Source of the DNA: Pseudolabrys sp.
GTDB lineage: Bacteria; Pseudomonadota; Alphaproteobacteria; Rhizobiales; Xanthobacteraceae
DNA length: 46,231 bases
Assembly: GCA_019635575.1 (NCBI GenBank)
Contig: JAHBZF010000012.1
Coordinates: forward strand, 1-46,231
Direction: 5' to 3'
This document shows, in pieces, positions 1 through 8,136 of this stretch. Within the stretch, counting starts at the first letter, position 1, and each line of letters begins with the position of its first letter. The notes under the pieces were generated by a model. That model saw only the letters and a list, made by a program, of their open reading frames with translations, searched no databases and was not told where the DNA came from. Made by a program: the position numbers and the translations under genes.

Positions 1-111
1 GTGCGTGGTATTGGCAGGCAAGCGGGCCGCCGCTGACGGCCCAAGCGTCGAACGCGCCCGCATCCGCCATCCACCGCCGTCGCGCCTGCCGCGATGTGGA
101 GATCAGGGATG

Positions 112-996
112 CTACAGCGGCGTTCGCGCCAGCAGCGCTTCCAGCGAGCGTGCGCCGGCCTCGCCCTTCTGCGCGCGGTCCCATTGTTCGACGATACTGT
201 CCTTGAACATCCGCACGGCTTCCGGCGCCGCGGTGACCATGGCGATGCCGGCCGAGATGTTCGGGTGATCGCCAAGCCGGTAAGGGCTCATGGTGACGAA
301 CGTGGCGTCGCTTTTCTCGAACACCTGAAAGGTTTGTTCCGCCGCGAAGTTCTCGACGACGCCGATCTGCACGCCGATCGGCTGCTTGCGGAAAATCTCC
401 ACCAGCCGTTCCACTTCTCGCCGTGCCAAGGCCCGGCGCTTGCGCATCACCGCGGCGCTGAGATCGTAGCGGCCAATCAGGCCGGAGCGCAGAAATCGCT
501 CGATGGTTTGCGTATTGATGACGCTGACGACGGTGGGATTGCGTTTCGGCGTCGAGCCGCGACGCTCCTTCAGCACCGACAGGACGCGCTCGACATAATC
601 GGCAAACCAGGCCCTGTCTTCATTGGCGGTGCCGTTGGATTCCAGCAGCATGGTGCGCAGATGATCGATGTAGTCATCCGACAGCAACAGGAACGAGATC
701 GGCGTGAAATTGCCGAGCACCTGAATGACGTTTTCCTCGAGCTGCCGCATGCGCTCGAAGAAGGCGACGGCATTGTTGTAATATTCGACGCCGACGCCCA
801 TCAGCGACGGCAGCGACACTTCGAGCAGCTCCGCGAGCTTCTCCAGCGTCTCGATCTTCACCAGCTCGCCCTTTTCGAGCCGGTACAGCGCTGCCCGCGA
901 GACGCCGATCTTCTCGGCCATGTCGGAGGCGGTGAAATTCTTGCCGAGACGATAGGCGCGCAGCCGGTTGCCGATTTCCTGCCATTGCTCGGACAT
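112..996 (-). CDS. XRE-family transcriptional regulator, likely regulator of the neighbouring pyr-type operon
   Basis: A 294-residue protein with an N-terminal Cro/CI helix-turn-helix (about residues 8-60; GVSRAALYRLEKGE is the recognition region) followed by a roughly 230-residue C-terminal domain I do not recognise, presumably for ligand sensing. I chose the ATG at 996 because the HTH begins a few residues after it. A longer reading to 1191 adds 65 low-complexity residues and runs over a candidate operator. It is transcribed divergently from the MFS carrier at 1292. A TCTCA-N4-TGATA motif lies 19 bases before its start and recurs before the MFS gene and pyrK, which suggests autoregulation and control of the cluster. 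Its role as the pyr-cluster regulator is inferred from position and the shared motif. No gene is seen in bases 1-111 beyond its 3' flank. Confidence 0.85.
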   Translation of the reverse strand: MSEQWQEIGNRLRAYRLGKNFTASDMAEKIGVSRAALYRLEKGELVKIETLEKLAELLEVSLPSLMGVGVEYYNNAVAFFERMRQLEENVIQVLGNFTPISFLLLSDDYIDHLRTMLLESNGTANEDRAWFADYVERVLSVLKERRGSTPKRNPTVVSVINTQTIERFLRSGLIGRYDLSAAVMRKRRALARREVERLVEIFRKQPIGVQIGVVENFAAEQTFQVFEKSDATFVTMSPYRLGDHPNISAGIAMVTAAPEAVRMFKDSIVEQWDRAQKGEAGARSLEALLARTPL

Positions 997-1014
997 GCGC
1001 TGCCTGAACCGAAG

Positions 1015-1028
1015 TCTCAAATTTGATA
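1015..1028. promoter_or_regulatory. Candidate XRE operator, copy 1 (regulator gene)
   Basis: The 17-base string GTCTCAAATTTGATACC (1014-1030) contains half-sites TCTCA and TGATA around four bases. The core TCAAATTTGA is a perfect palindrome. It lies just upstream of the regulator start. The same arrangement occurs at 1217-1230 and 3053-3066. Confidence 0.55.
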
Positions 1029-1195
1029 CCACACTGTGAAGCAGCGGAGATTGTTCTGCAAGCGTCGTATGTTGCGCCGGTAGGCGATTTTCTCGCGGGG
1101 TGATTAGCCAGCGAATGCGCTGCGCATCGCCAGGTTGCGGTTTGGACCCGGGCCGCCCCGACGCGATGATCGGGGGACGATCCCAGGCCATGCCC

Positions 1196-1226
1196 TTGAC
1201 TCCCGGAGGGCGACCGTCTCAATAAT
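1196..1226 (+). promoter_or_regulatory. Possible promoter of the MFS gene
   Basis: TTGACT (1196-1201) is followed after 19 bases by AATAAT (1221-1226). The spacing is long, so this is a weak call. The -10 would overlap operator copy 2, as expected for repression. Confidence 0.3.
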
Positions 1227-1230
1227 GATA
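1217..1230. promoter_or_regulatory. Candidate XRE operator, copy 2 (MFS gene)
   Basis: TCTCAATAATGATA within GTCTCAATAATGATACC. It differs from copy 1 only in the central bases, and the flanking G and CC are also shared. It lies 61 bases before the MFS start codon. Confidence 0.55.
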
Positions 1231-1232
1231 CC

Positions 1233-1251
1233 TTGCGACGTTTTGTCGCAA
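1233..1251. repeat. Perfect inverted repeat in the MFS leader
   Basis: TTGCGACGTTTTGTCGCAA has 7-bp perfect arms around GTTTT and starts two bases after operator copy 2. It could be a second protein-binding site or an mRNA hairpin. There is no U-run, so it is not a terminator. Confidence 0.5.
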
Positions 1252-1291
1252 ATCACGCCGTCGGGGGCGATCAAGGGAAGGGGTGGACACC

Positions 1292-2515
1292 ATGTCTGTT
1301 ACCGCTGCGGAAGCGTCCGATGCGACGCGCGAAAGTTACGCCCGCAAAGCTTTGCTCGGTTCGGCCCTCGGCTATGCGATGGACGGATTCGATCTGCTCA
1401 TTCTGGGCTTCATGCTGTCGGCGATCGCCGCCGAACTGCATTTCACGCCGGCGCAATCCGGCTCGCTGGTCACCTGGACGCTGATCGGCGCGGTCATCGG
1501 CGGCGTGGTGTTTGGCATCCTCAGCGACTATTTCGGCCGTATCCGCGTGCTGACCTGGACCATTCTGCTGTTTGCGATCTTCACCGGCCTGTGTGCCTTC
1601 GCGCAGGGCTATTGGGATCTGCTCGCGTATCGCACCATCGCTGGCCTCGGCCTCGGCGGCGAGTTCGGCATCGGCATGGCGCTGGCGGCCGAAGCCTGGC
1701 CAGCCTCGAAGCGCGCGCGGGTTTCGTCCTATGTCGGTCTCGGCTGGCAGGCGGGCGTGCTGCTCGCGGCGATCGTCACGCCGATTCTGCTGCCGATTGT
1801 CGGCTGGCGCGGCATGTTCGCCGTCGGCATCCTTCCGGCGGTCGTTGCCTTCATCGTCCGCTATACGCTTGGTGAGCCGCCGATCTTCGTCGAGAAGACC
1901 CAGAAACGCACCGGCAATCCGCTTGCGTTGCTGGTCAAGGACGCTGAGACGACCAAGATCAGTCTCGGCATGTTCATCCTCTGCTCGGTGCAGAACTTCG
2001 GCTACTACGGCGTGATGATCTGGCTGCCGTCTTATCTGTCGACGCGGTTCGGCTACACGCTCACCCGCTCGGCGGTGTGGACGGCCGTGACCATCCTCGG
2101 CATGGCGTTCGGCATCTGGCTGTTCGGTCAACTCGCTGACAAGTTCGGCCGCCGACCGATCTTCTTCCTGTATCAGGCCGGAGCGGCGATCTCGGTCGTC
2201 GTCTATTCGCAACTCGTCGATCCGATGCACCTGCTGATCGGCGGCGCGATCATGGGCCTGTTCGTCAACGGCATGCTCGGCGGCTACGGCGCGCTGATGT
2301 CGGAATTGTATCCGACCGAGGCGCGTGCAACGGCGCAGAACGTGCTGTTCAATCTCGGCCGTGGTGTCGGCGGATTCGGTCCGCTGGTGATCGGCGCGCT
2401 CGCCGCGCATTACTCGTTCGCGGTGGCGATCGCGCTGCTGTCGATCCTGTACGTGGTCGACATCATCGCCACGGCGCTGCTCATTCCCGAGCGCAAGGGC
2501 GCGCCGCTGGAATAA
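1292..2515 (+). CDS. MFS transporter, AAHS-like; candidate orotate or related acid importer
   Basis: A 407-residue, 12-helix major facilitator. The first helix carries GYAMDGFDLLILGF (about residues 27-40), with Asp31 and Asp34 resembling the DGYD/DGFD signature of the aromatic acid:H+ symporter family. The loop 2-3 signature appears as GILSDYFGRIRV, and a repeat of it (GQLADKFGRRP) precedes helix 8. The ATG at 1292 is preceded by a purine-rich ribosome site (AAGGGAAGGGG, 1276-1283 region). A GTG three codons upstream is less well placed. It diverges from the XRE regulator and carries the same operator motif as the pyrK operon, so I infer it imports the substrate of that operon, an acidic pyrimidine such as orotate. 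The family assignment is good; the substrate is a guess. Confidence 0.88.
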   Translation: MSVTAAEASDATRESYARKALLGSALGYAMDGFDLLILGFMLSAIAAELHFTPAQSGSLVTWTLIGAVIGGVVFGILSDYFGRIRVLTWTILLFAIFTGLCAFAQGYWDLLAYRTIAGLGLGGEFGIGMALAAEAWPASKRARVSSYVGLGWQAGVLLAAIVTPILLPIVGWRGMFAVGILPAVVAFIVRYTLGEPPIFVEKTQKRTGNPLALLVKDAETTKISLGMFILCSVQNFGYYGVMIWLPSYLSTRFGYTLTRSAVWTAVTILGMAFGIWLFGQLADKFGRRPIFFLYQAGAAISVVVYSQLVDPMHLLIGGAIMGLFVNGMLGGYGALMSELYPTEARATAQNVLFNLGRGVGGFGPLVIGALAAHYSFAVAIALLSILYVVDIIATALLIPERKGAPLE

Positions 2516-2541
2516 AGCGCGCCGCCGCACCGACAAAAACG

Positions 2542-2571
2542 AAAAGAGGAGCCGCGAGGCTCCTCTTTTTT
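2542..2571. terminator. Bidirectional rho-independent terminator
   Basis: Twelve-base perfect arms, AAAAGAGGAGCC and GGCTCCTCTTTT, around GCGA, with a T-run on the plus strand and A-run on the other side. It lies between the convergent MFS gene and the small gene at 2613-2918 and would serve both. Confidence 0.9.
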
Positions 2572-2612
2572 CTTTGATCGGCTGCCGTTCAAGCCGGCGG
2601 CGCGATCCGGGA

Positions 2613-2918
2613 TCAGTTGAGTTCCGACCCGGCGATCTCGTTGAGCAGCTTCAGCCGCTCGTCGGCGGACATGCGCTCGTAGCCGGCAGCCTTGTCCGCG
2701 AACGCGACCAGGCGACGGTGCGCTTCGTCGGTGACGTCGAGCGTCAGCGGATTTTCCTCGAACGAGTCGACGAAACGGCCGACCAGCATCCCGAGAAGAT
2801 AATACAGCGCATATTGGTCGCGGTGCTGCGCGCCCATCTCAAGGGCGCGCTGCTGGAACGTCTTGTACGTCCGCAAGCCCTTGTGCTGCGACTTCAGCCA
2901 TTGCGCCAATTCTTCCAC
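2613..2918 (-). CDS. Small hypothetical helical protein
   Basis: About 101 residues, mainly helical and charged, with no signal peptide and no motif I recognise. The GTG at 2918 is chosen because a strong GGAGGA (2924-2929) stands five bases before it. A GTG at 2942 would add eight residues and place that ribosome site inside the coding region. It is antiparallel to the flanking genes and shares the intergenic region 2919-3116 with pyrK. Whether it belongs functionally to the pyr-type cluster cannot be told from the sequence. Confidence 0.65.
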   Translation of the reverse strand: MEELAQWLKSQHKGLRTYKTFQQRALEMGAQHRDQYALYYLLGMLVGRFVDSFEENPLTLDVTDEAHRRLVAFADKAAGYERMSADERLKLLNEIAGSELN

Positions 2919-3043
2919 GTCCGTCCTCCGATTCTCGCTCACAGTGTCAGTAAAATGAAGAAACGACCAGTATATGACCTGGACGCGAATAAAAAAAGAG
3001 ATTTCTCGCGAAAAATGGCTGATTCTGCCCGATTACGCGTTTC

Positions 3044-3072
3044 TTGCGTGTGTCTCAAAAATGAGATAGCCT
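3044..3072 (+). promoter_or_regulatory. Possible promoter of the pyrK operon
   Basis: TTGCGT (3044-3049), 17 bases, TAGCCT (3067-3072). The candidate operator at 3053-3066 fills most of the spacer, so a bound repressor would occlude RNA polymerase. Both hexamers are far from consensus. Confidence 0.35.
3053..3066. promoter_or_regulatory. Candidate XRE operator, copy 3 (pyrK operon)
   Basis: TCTCAAAAATGAGA is a perfect inverted repeat (TCTCA/TGAGA, four-base spacer), preceded by G as in the two other copies. It lies 51 bases before the pyrK start. Confidence 0.6.
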
Positions 3073-3116
3073 CGGTTCTTTCCGCTGTTTTGGGTTTCCG
3101 AATGGGAGAGAACACC

Positions 3117-3968
3117 GTGCTCAGTCCGGCCCGTGCACCGTCGACCGCTCCACAGGCCGAAGCGGCGTTCGACGTCGCCGACACGCAGGCGCTGGTGGTG
3201 TCCAACACCGCCGTCAACAGCGACTACTTTCACATGGTGCTCGAAGCCGACGGCCTGGCTGCTCAGGCGCGCGCCGGCCAGTTCTTCAACATCGCCTGTC
3301 CGGCGACCGGCAACGACCTGCCGTATCTGCGGCGGCCGATGAGCGTCTATCGCGCCGCGCCGGCAAAAGGTCAGGTCGAGTTTCTCTACAAGGTCACGGG
3401 CGCCGGCACGCGCGGCCTCGCGACCGTGCGGGCGGGCGACAGCGTCGCCATCCTCGGCCCGCTCGGCAACGGCTTCACCCTCGATCCGCGCTGGAAGAAC
3501 ATCGTCGTGCTCGGCCGCGGCGTCGGTCTTGCGACGCTCGCGCCGCTCGCCGAACTTGCGGCGGAGCAGGGCGTCGGCGTCACGGCGATCCTCAGCGCCC
3601 GTTCGCGCGCGCTGGTGATGTCGGTTGAACGCTTCGCGAAAAGCGGCGCGGCGGTCGAGGTCGTGACCGATGAGGACGGATCGAGCGAGCCGGCGGCGGT
3701 CGAAAAACTGCTGGAGCGGCTGATCGTGCAGGGCAAGGCCGACGCGTTCTTCACCTGCGGTTCCAACCGGCTGATGCTGCTGATGAAGCGCGTCGGCGAG
3801 AAGCATGGCATTCCGGGCGAAGTGGCAATGGAGCAGCAGATGGCCTGCGGGCTCGGCATGTGCTTCTGCTGCGTGCGCTCGTTCGCGACGCCGGACGGCG
3901 ACACCGAGCAGCGTCGCGTCTGTCTCGAAGGCCCTGTGTTCGCGTTGCGGGAGGCGCTGTCATGGTAG
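3117..3968 (+). CDS. pyrK: Dihydroorotate dehydrogenase electron-transfer subunit (PyrK-like)
   Basis: A 283-residue FAD- and [2Fe-2S]-containing subunit that passes electrons between NAD(H) and the FMN of PyrD. It has the ferredoxin-reductase fold: an FAD-binding barrel with RRPMSVY (residues 72-78), a nucleotide motif LGRGVGLATLAPL (132-144), and a C-terminal cluster loop CGLGMCFCC with Cys244, Cys249 and Cys252 plus Cys269, the usual PyrK pattern. Start GTG 3117 has GGAGAG at 3105-3110. An in-frame ATG at 3102 lies upstream of that site, and open frame further upstream to 2574 shows no PyrK features. Its stop overlaps pyrD by seven bases (ATGGTAG). The 23 residues before the barrel are not typical of PyrK. 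An NAD-linked pair allows either direction of the dihydroorotate reaction. Confidence 0.93.
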   Translation: MLSPARAPSTAPQAEAAFDVADTQALVVSNTAVNSDYFHMVLEADGLAAQARAGQFFNIACPATGNDLPYLRRPMSVYRAAPAKGQVEFLYKVTGAGTRGLATVRAGDSVAILGPLGNGFTLDPRWKNIVVLGRGVGLATLAPLAELAAEQGVGVTAILSARSRALVMSVERFAKSGAAVEVVTDEDGSSEPAAVEKLLERLIVQGKADAFFTCGSNRLMLLMKRVGEKHGIPGEVAMEQQMACGLGMCFCCVRSFATPDGDTEQRRVCLEGPVFALREALSW

Positions 3969-4900
3969 ATTTGCGCGTCAAGATCGGCCGGATGACGCTG
4001 GCGAACCCGGTGATGCCGGCCTCCGGCACCTTCTCCGAAGGGCTCGCCCGCGTATTCTCGTTCGATCATCTCGGCGCGGTGGTCACCAAGACCATCACCG
4101 CGGAGCTGCGTGGCGGCAATCCGACGCCGCGTGTCTGCGAGGTCGGGCAGGGCATGCTCAATTCGATCGGTATTCCCAGCAAGGGCGTGGCGAACTTCAT
4201 CGACAAGATCATGCCGGAATACGAGCGGTTCTCCGCGCCGCTGGTGGTCAGCGTCTCGGCGCCGACCGTGGAGCTGTTCGGCGACATCGTGCGTCAGCTC
4301 GATATCCCCGGCATCGCCGCGATCGAGGCGAACATCTCGTGTCCGAACATCGAGGAAGACGGCAAAGCCTTCGCCATGCGGTCGCGCTCGACCAGCGCAG
4401 TGGTCAAGGAATTGCGTGCAGCGACCAAACTCCCGCTGTGGGTCAAGCTGACGCCGAACACCGCCGACGTGGCGGCGGTCGCGCTCGCCGCGCAGGACCA
4501 GGGCGCCGACGCGCTGGTGGTCGCCAACACCATCCTCGCCATGTCGATCGACACCGAGACGTTCAAGCCGCGGCTCGGCAACATTCTCGGCGGTTATTCC
4601 GGCCCGGCGATCAAGCCGATCGCGCTGCGCATGACCTATCAATGCGCCAAGGCTGTGAGCATTCCGGTGATCGGTTGCGGCGGCATTGCCTCGACCGAGG
4701 ACGCGGTGGAATTCCTGCTCGCCGGCGCTACCGCGGTGCAGGTCGGCACCGCGACCTTCGTCAAGCCGAACACCATGCTGGAGATTGTCGACGGCCTCGA
4801 AGCGTTCTGCGCGCGCAAGGGCATCGCCCGCGTGAGTGACCTGATCGGCGCGGTGCGCGACACCGACATGAATGTCGACAAGCTGGAGGCGCTGCCGTGA
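3962..4900 (+). CDS. pyrD: Dihydroorotate dehydrogenase class 1B, catalytic subunit
   Basis: A 312-residue FMN TIM-barrel enzyme interconverting dihydroorotate and orotate. The class 1B features are visible: N-terminal GRMTLANPVMPASGTF, a substrate loop GQGMLNSIG (63-70), NISCPN with catalytic Cys127, VKLTPN, and the C-terminal phosphate-binding stretch GCGGIASTEDAVEFLLAGATAVQVGTA in two glycine-rich loops. There is no N-terminal membrane segment, unlike quinone-linked class 2. Start ATG 3962 overlaps the pyrK stop. The GTGA overlap at its end couples it to the amidohydrolase at 4897. With PyrK and in this gene company it may act reductively on orotate, in catabolism. That direction is inferred; biosynthetic use cannot be excluded. 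Confidence 0.93.
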   Translation: MVDLRVKIGRMTLANPVMPASGTFSEGLARVFSFDHLGAVVTKTITAELRGGNPTPRVCEVGQGMLNSIGIPSKGVANFIDKIMPEYERFSAPLVVSVSAPTVELFGDIVRQLDIPGIAAIEANISCPNIEEDGKAFAMRSRSTSAVVKELRAATKLPLWVKLTPNTADVAAVALAAQDQGADALVVANTILAMSIDTETFKPRLGNILGGYSGPAIKPIALRMTYQCAKAVSIPVIGCGGIASTEDAVEFLLAGATAVQVGTATFVKPNTMLEIVDGLEAFCARKGIARVSDLIGAVRDTDMNVDKLEALP

Positions 4901-6189
4901 ACGCGCCCACCGGCCTGCGCGACGGGATCGACGCGCGGCAATGGCGCGAACTCGCCGAGCGTCTGTTCGACGAGTTGCGCACGCGTTCGACCGACGATCC
5001 GGGCGTCACCCGTGAATGCTACGCCGCGGGCGAAAACGCCGCGATAACGCTGCTGCGGGAGACCGCCGCCGAATACGGCCTCGTCTGCACCGAGGATCGC
5101 GCCGCCAATCTCACCATTTCGCTCCCGGACGACGATCTCGGTAAACCCGGCATCATCCTCGGCTCGCACGTCGATTCCGTGCCGCATGGCGGTAACTTCG
5201 ACGGCGGCGCTGGCGTCATCGCCGGGCTTCTCTGCCTGATCCGGCTGCGTGCCGAGCGCCACGCGCCGGTTCCGCCGGTGCGGTTGCTCGCGTTGCGCGG
5301 CGAGGAAAGTGCCTATTACGGCCGCGCCAATATGGGTTCGCGCGCGCTGTTCGGCCTGTTGACGCCCGCCGATCTCGACGCCAAGCGCCAATCCGGTGGC
5401 GGGACGTTGCGAGAGGCTATGGCTTCGGTGGGTGCCGACGTCGACGCCATCGCGCAGCGCGAGGTGCTGCTGTCGCCGGATTCCGTGTCGTCCTATCTGG
5501 AACTGCATATCGAGCAGGGTCCGGTGATGGTCGCGCGCGACCTGCCGACGGCGATCGTCACCGGCATTCGCGGCAATCTGCGGCATCGCCGTGTCGCCTG
5601 TCGCGGCGAGGCCGGGCATTCCGGCACGGTGCCGCGCTGGCTGCGGCGCGACGCGGTGTTCGCGGTGTCCGATCTGATCATGCGTCTCGACGAGCACTGG
5701 AACCGGTTGCTGGAGCGCGGCATCGATCTCGTGGTCACGGCCGGTGTGTTCGGCACCGACAGTTCGCAGCACGCCATCGCGCGTATCCCCGGCGAGGTCT
5801 ATTTCTCCTTCGAGGTGCGTAGCCAGAGTTACGACACGCTCGAAGGGTTCTACGAGCTGTTCCGTTCCGAATGTCGCGCGGTCGCGGATCTGCGCCGCGT
5901 CAAGTTCGAATTCGACGATCGGATCTACACCGAGCCGGCGCGGATGGATGAAGGCATTATCGCCCGCCTCAAAAAGTATTCCGAGAAGCTCGGCTATCCG
6001 ACCGAGCTTATTCCGAGCGGCGCCGGCCACGACGCGGCGGTGTTCGCCAATGCCGGCGTGCCGTCGGGCATGATTTTTGTGCGTAACCGCAACGGATCGC
6101 ACAATCCGGACGAGGCGATGGCGCTCGACGATTTCATGCGCGGCGTGGAACTGATGTATGCTTACGCATCCACAGGTACGCCAAGCTGA
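4897..6189 (+). CDS. M20-family Zn amidohydrolase; candidate N-carbamoyl-L-aspartate hydrolase (ureidosuccinase)
   Basis: A 430-residue member of the N-carbamoyl-L-amino-acid hydrolase/allantoate amidohydrolase branch of peptidase family M20. Di-zinc ligands are all present: His91 (GSHVDSV), Asp102 (GNFDGGAG), Glu137 with the catalytic Glu136 (GEES), His204 (LELHIEQG) and His402 (GSHNPDE). The dimerisation-domain motif [10 protein letters not shown] is at 237-246. Start GTG 4897 overlaps the pyrD stop as GTGA, with GGAGG at 4885-4889. Family members remove CO2 and ammonia from ureido acids. Placed between dihydroorotate dehydrogenase and dihydroorotase, the obvious substrate is N-carbamoyl-L-aspartate, yielding aspartate. 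The family is secure; the substrate is inferred from context. This gene argues most strongly that the operon is degradative. Confidence 0.9.
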   Translation: MNAPTGLRDGIDARQWRELAERLFDELRTRSTDDPGVTRECYAAGENAAITLLRETAAEYGLVCTEDRAANLTISLPDDDLGKPGIILGSHVDSVPHGGNFDGGAGVIAGLLCLIRLRAERHAPVPPVRLLALRGEESAYYGRANMGSRALFGLLTPADLDAKRQSGGGTLREAMASVGADVDAIAQREVLLSPDSVSSYLELHIEQGPVMVARDLPTAIVTGIRGNLRHRRVACRGEAGHSGTVPRWLRRDAVFAVSDLIMRLDEHWNRLLERGIDLVVTAGVFGTDSSQHAIARIPGEVYFSFEVRSQSYDTLEGFYELFRSECRAVADLRRVKFEFDDRIYTEPARMDEGIIARLKKYSEKLGYPTELIPSGAGHDAAVFANAGVPSGMIFVRNRNGSHNPDEAMALDDFMRGVELMYAYASTGTPS

Positions 6190-7229
6190 TGACGAGCCCG
6201 ACGACACTGACGATCCGCCGTCCCGACGACTGGCATGTGCATTTTCGCGACGGCGAGGTGCTGAAATCGGTGGTGAACTTCACCGCTGCGCATTTCGGCC
6301 GCGCTATCGTCATGCCGAACCTGGTGCCGCCGGTGACGACGGCGAAGCAGGCGGCGGCCTATCGCGAGCGCATCCTTGCGGCGATCGACGGCCATCGTTT
6401 CACGCCGCTGATGACCTGCTATCTCACCGACGATACCGACAAGACTGACCTGATTGCCGGGTTTCGCGACGGCATCTTTACCGCGGTGAAGCTCTATCCG
6501 GCGCACGCCACCACCAATTCGGCCCACGGCGTCACCGATCTCGACAAGGTCCGTCCGGTGCTCGAAGCCATGGCGGAAGCGGGGATGCGGCTGTTGATCC
6601 ACGGCGAGGTGCCGAAGCCGGAGATCGACGTGTTCGACCGGGAAAAGGTGTTCATCGACACGATCCTGTTGCCGCTCCTGGACAAGGTGCCGGCGCTGAA
6701 GATCGTCATGGAGCATGTCACTACCTTGCACGGCGTGGCGGTGGTGCGGGCGCACCGCTCGCGGCTCGGCGCGACCATCACGCCGCAGCACCTGCTGTTC
6801 AACCGCAACGCGATCTTCAACGGCGGGTTGCGGCCGCATATGTATTGTCTGCCCGTGCTCAAGCGCGAGGAACACCGCCTGGCGCTGCGGGAAGCGGCGA
6901 CCAGCGGCGACCCCGGCTTCTTCCTCGGCACCGATTCCGCCCCGCATCTGCGCCATCTCAAGGAGGCGGCCTGCGGCTGCGCCGGGGTGTTCGGCGCGCC
7001 GGCGGCGCTCGCCGCCTATCTCAAGGTGTTCGAGGAGGAGGGGGCGCTGGACAAGTTCGAGGCGTTCGCCTCCCTGAACGGTCCGGCCTTCTACGGCCTG
7101 CCGGCGAACGAGGAGCGGGTGACGCTCCGGAAAAAGCCGCAGTTCGTTTGCGACGATGTTCCGGTCGAAAAAATGGGGGAAATCCATCCTCTGTTCGGTG
7201 GCGATCAGGTTGACTGGTCAATGGCTTAG
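6189..7229 (+). CDS. pyrC: Dihydroorotase, class II (E. coli PyrC type)
   Basis: A 346-residue binuclear zinc amidohydrolase interconverting dihydroorotate and N-carbamoyl-L-aspartate. Length and residues match the E. coli enzyme with an offset of one: His16 and His18 ([10 protein letters not shown]), the carbamylated Lys101 ([13 protein letters not shown]), His138 (IHGE), His176 (EHVTT) and catalytic Asp249 (GTDSAPH). The flexible substrate loop is present around residues 107-114. Its ATG shares a base with the preceding TGA, so it is translationally coupled to the amidohydrolase. In this order it would open the dihydroorotate ring and feed the ureidosuccinase-like enzyme. Equally it could serve biosynthesis with the following pyrE. 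Confidence 0.95.
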   Translation: MTSPTTLTIRRPDDWHVHFRDGEVLKSVVNFTAAHFGRAIVMPNLVPPVTTAKQAAAYRERILAAIDGHRFTPLMTCYLTDDTDKTDLIAGFRDGIFTAVKLYPAHATTNSAHGVTDLDKVRPVLEAMAEAGMRLLIHGEVPKPEIDVFDREKVFIDTILLPLLDKVPALKIVMEHVTTLHGVAVVRAHRSRLGATITPQHLLFNRNAIFNGGLRPHMYCLPVLKREEHRLALREAATSGDPGFFLGTDSAPHLRHLKEAACGCAGVFGAPAALAAYLKVFEEEGALDKFEAFASLNGPAFYGLPANEERVTLRKKPQFVCDDVPVEKMGEIHPLFGGDQVDWSMA

Positions 7230-7351
7230 AGCCATAAAGATTTGATCGCTGGACAAGACAACAGTTTTTCTGCGGGCAAGGTCGGCCTAGCAGCGATCTG
7301 GCGCGCAGAGTACTCCGCCGGTTTCATCCTCCGGTTTCAGAAGGGGAACTC

Positions 7352-8080
7352 ATGAGTAATTTTTCATCCTCGCCGGCTGACAAGAAAGCCATTGCGCGCC
7401 AGACCGCAAAGATGATGCTGGAAATCAAGGCGATTCACTTCAATGCGGAATCGCCTTTTTTCTTTACCTCCGGTTGGGCCAGCCCCGTTTACGTCGACTG
7501 CCGCAAGATCATCTCCTATCCGCGCCTGCGCTCGGGCCTGATGGACTTCTCCTCGGCGGTGATCCTGTCCGAGATCGGCTACGAGTCGATCGACAACATC
7601 GCCGGCGGCGAGACCGCGGGCATCCCGTTCGCCGCCTGGATCGCCGACAAGCTGATGCTGCCGATGCAGTATATCCGCAAGAAGGCCAAGGGCTTCGGCC
7701 GGAACGCGCAGATCGAGGGCGATCTGCTCGAAGGCGCGCGCACGCTGCTGGTGGAAGACCTCGCGACCGACGGGCGCAGCAAGGTCAATTTCTGCAATGC
7801 GCTGCGCAAGGCCGGCGCGCAGGTCGATCACTGCTTCGTGCTGTTCTATTACGATATCTTCCCGGAAAGTCAGGGGCACCTTCGCGACCTGAATGTGAAG
7901 CTGCACCATCTCGCCACCTGGTGGGACGTGCTCGAAGTCGCGGAAGAGAGCGGTCATTTCGATCGCGGCATGCTGCGTGAGGTGCGTGCGTTCCTCAATC
8001 AGCCGGCTCAGTGGTCGGCGGCGCATGGCGGCATCTCCGACTTCGACGGCGGTCCGAAGCAGGAAGGCGCGGCGGCATAG
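7352..8080 (+). CDS. pyrE: Orotate phosphoribosyltransferase (long alphaproteobacterial form)
   Basis: A 242-residue type I phosphoribosyltransferase that makes OMP from orotate and PRPP. It has the substrate loop [17 protein letters not shown], a central [12 protein letters not shown], a flexible loop with [17 protein letters not shown], and the PRPP loop [13 protein letters not shown], which lacks the usual TGGS but, from memory, resembles other long alphaproteobacterial PyrE proteins. It is longer than the roughly 213 residues of E. coli PyrE. The start ATG 7352 follows AGAAGGGGAA. It lies 122 bases after pyrC and may have its own promoter. A strong terminator follows at 8107. It could be the salvage branch for imported orotate, or simply a biosynthetic gene. 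Confidence 0.92.
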   Translation: MSNFSSSPADKKAIARQTAKMMLEIKAIHFNAESPFFFTSGWASPVYVDCRKIISYPRLRSGLMDFSSAVILSEIGYESIDNIAGGETAGIPFAAWIADKLMLPMQYIRKKAKGFGRNAQIEGDLLEGARTLLVEDLATDGRSKVNFCNALRKAGAQVDHCFVLFYYDIFPESQGHLRDLNVKLHHLATWWDVLEVAEESGHFDRGMLREVRAFLNQPAQWSAAHGGISDFDGGPKQEGAAA

Positions 8081-8106
8081 CTTTCGTCCGCGCGATCGCG
8101 ACAAAC

Positions 8107-8136
8107 AAAACCCTCCGGCATGCCGGAGGGTTTTTT
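8107..8136. terminator. Strong bidirectional rho-independent terminator
   Basis: AAAACCCTCCGGCA and its exact reverse complement form a stem, with T-runs on both strands. It separates the convergent pyrE and FAD monooxygenase genes and abuts the stop codon of the latter. Confidence 0.95.

Noticed and set aside
2574-3116. N-terminal extension of PyrK
   Set aside because: It runs antisense through the gene at 2613-2918 and across the operator. The ribosome site supports GTG 3117.
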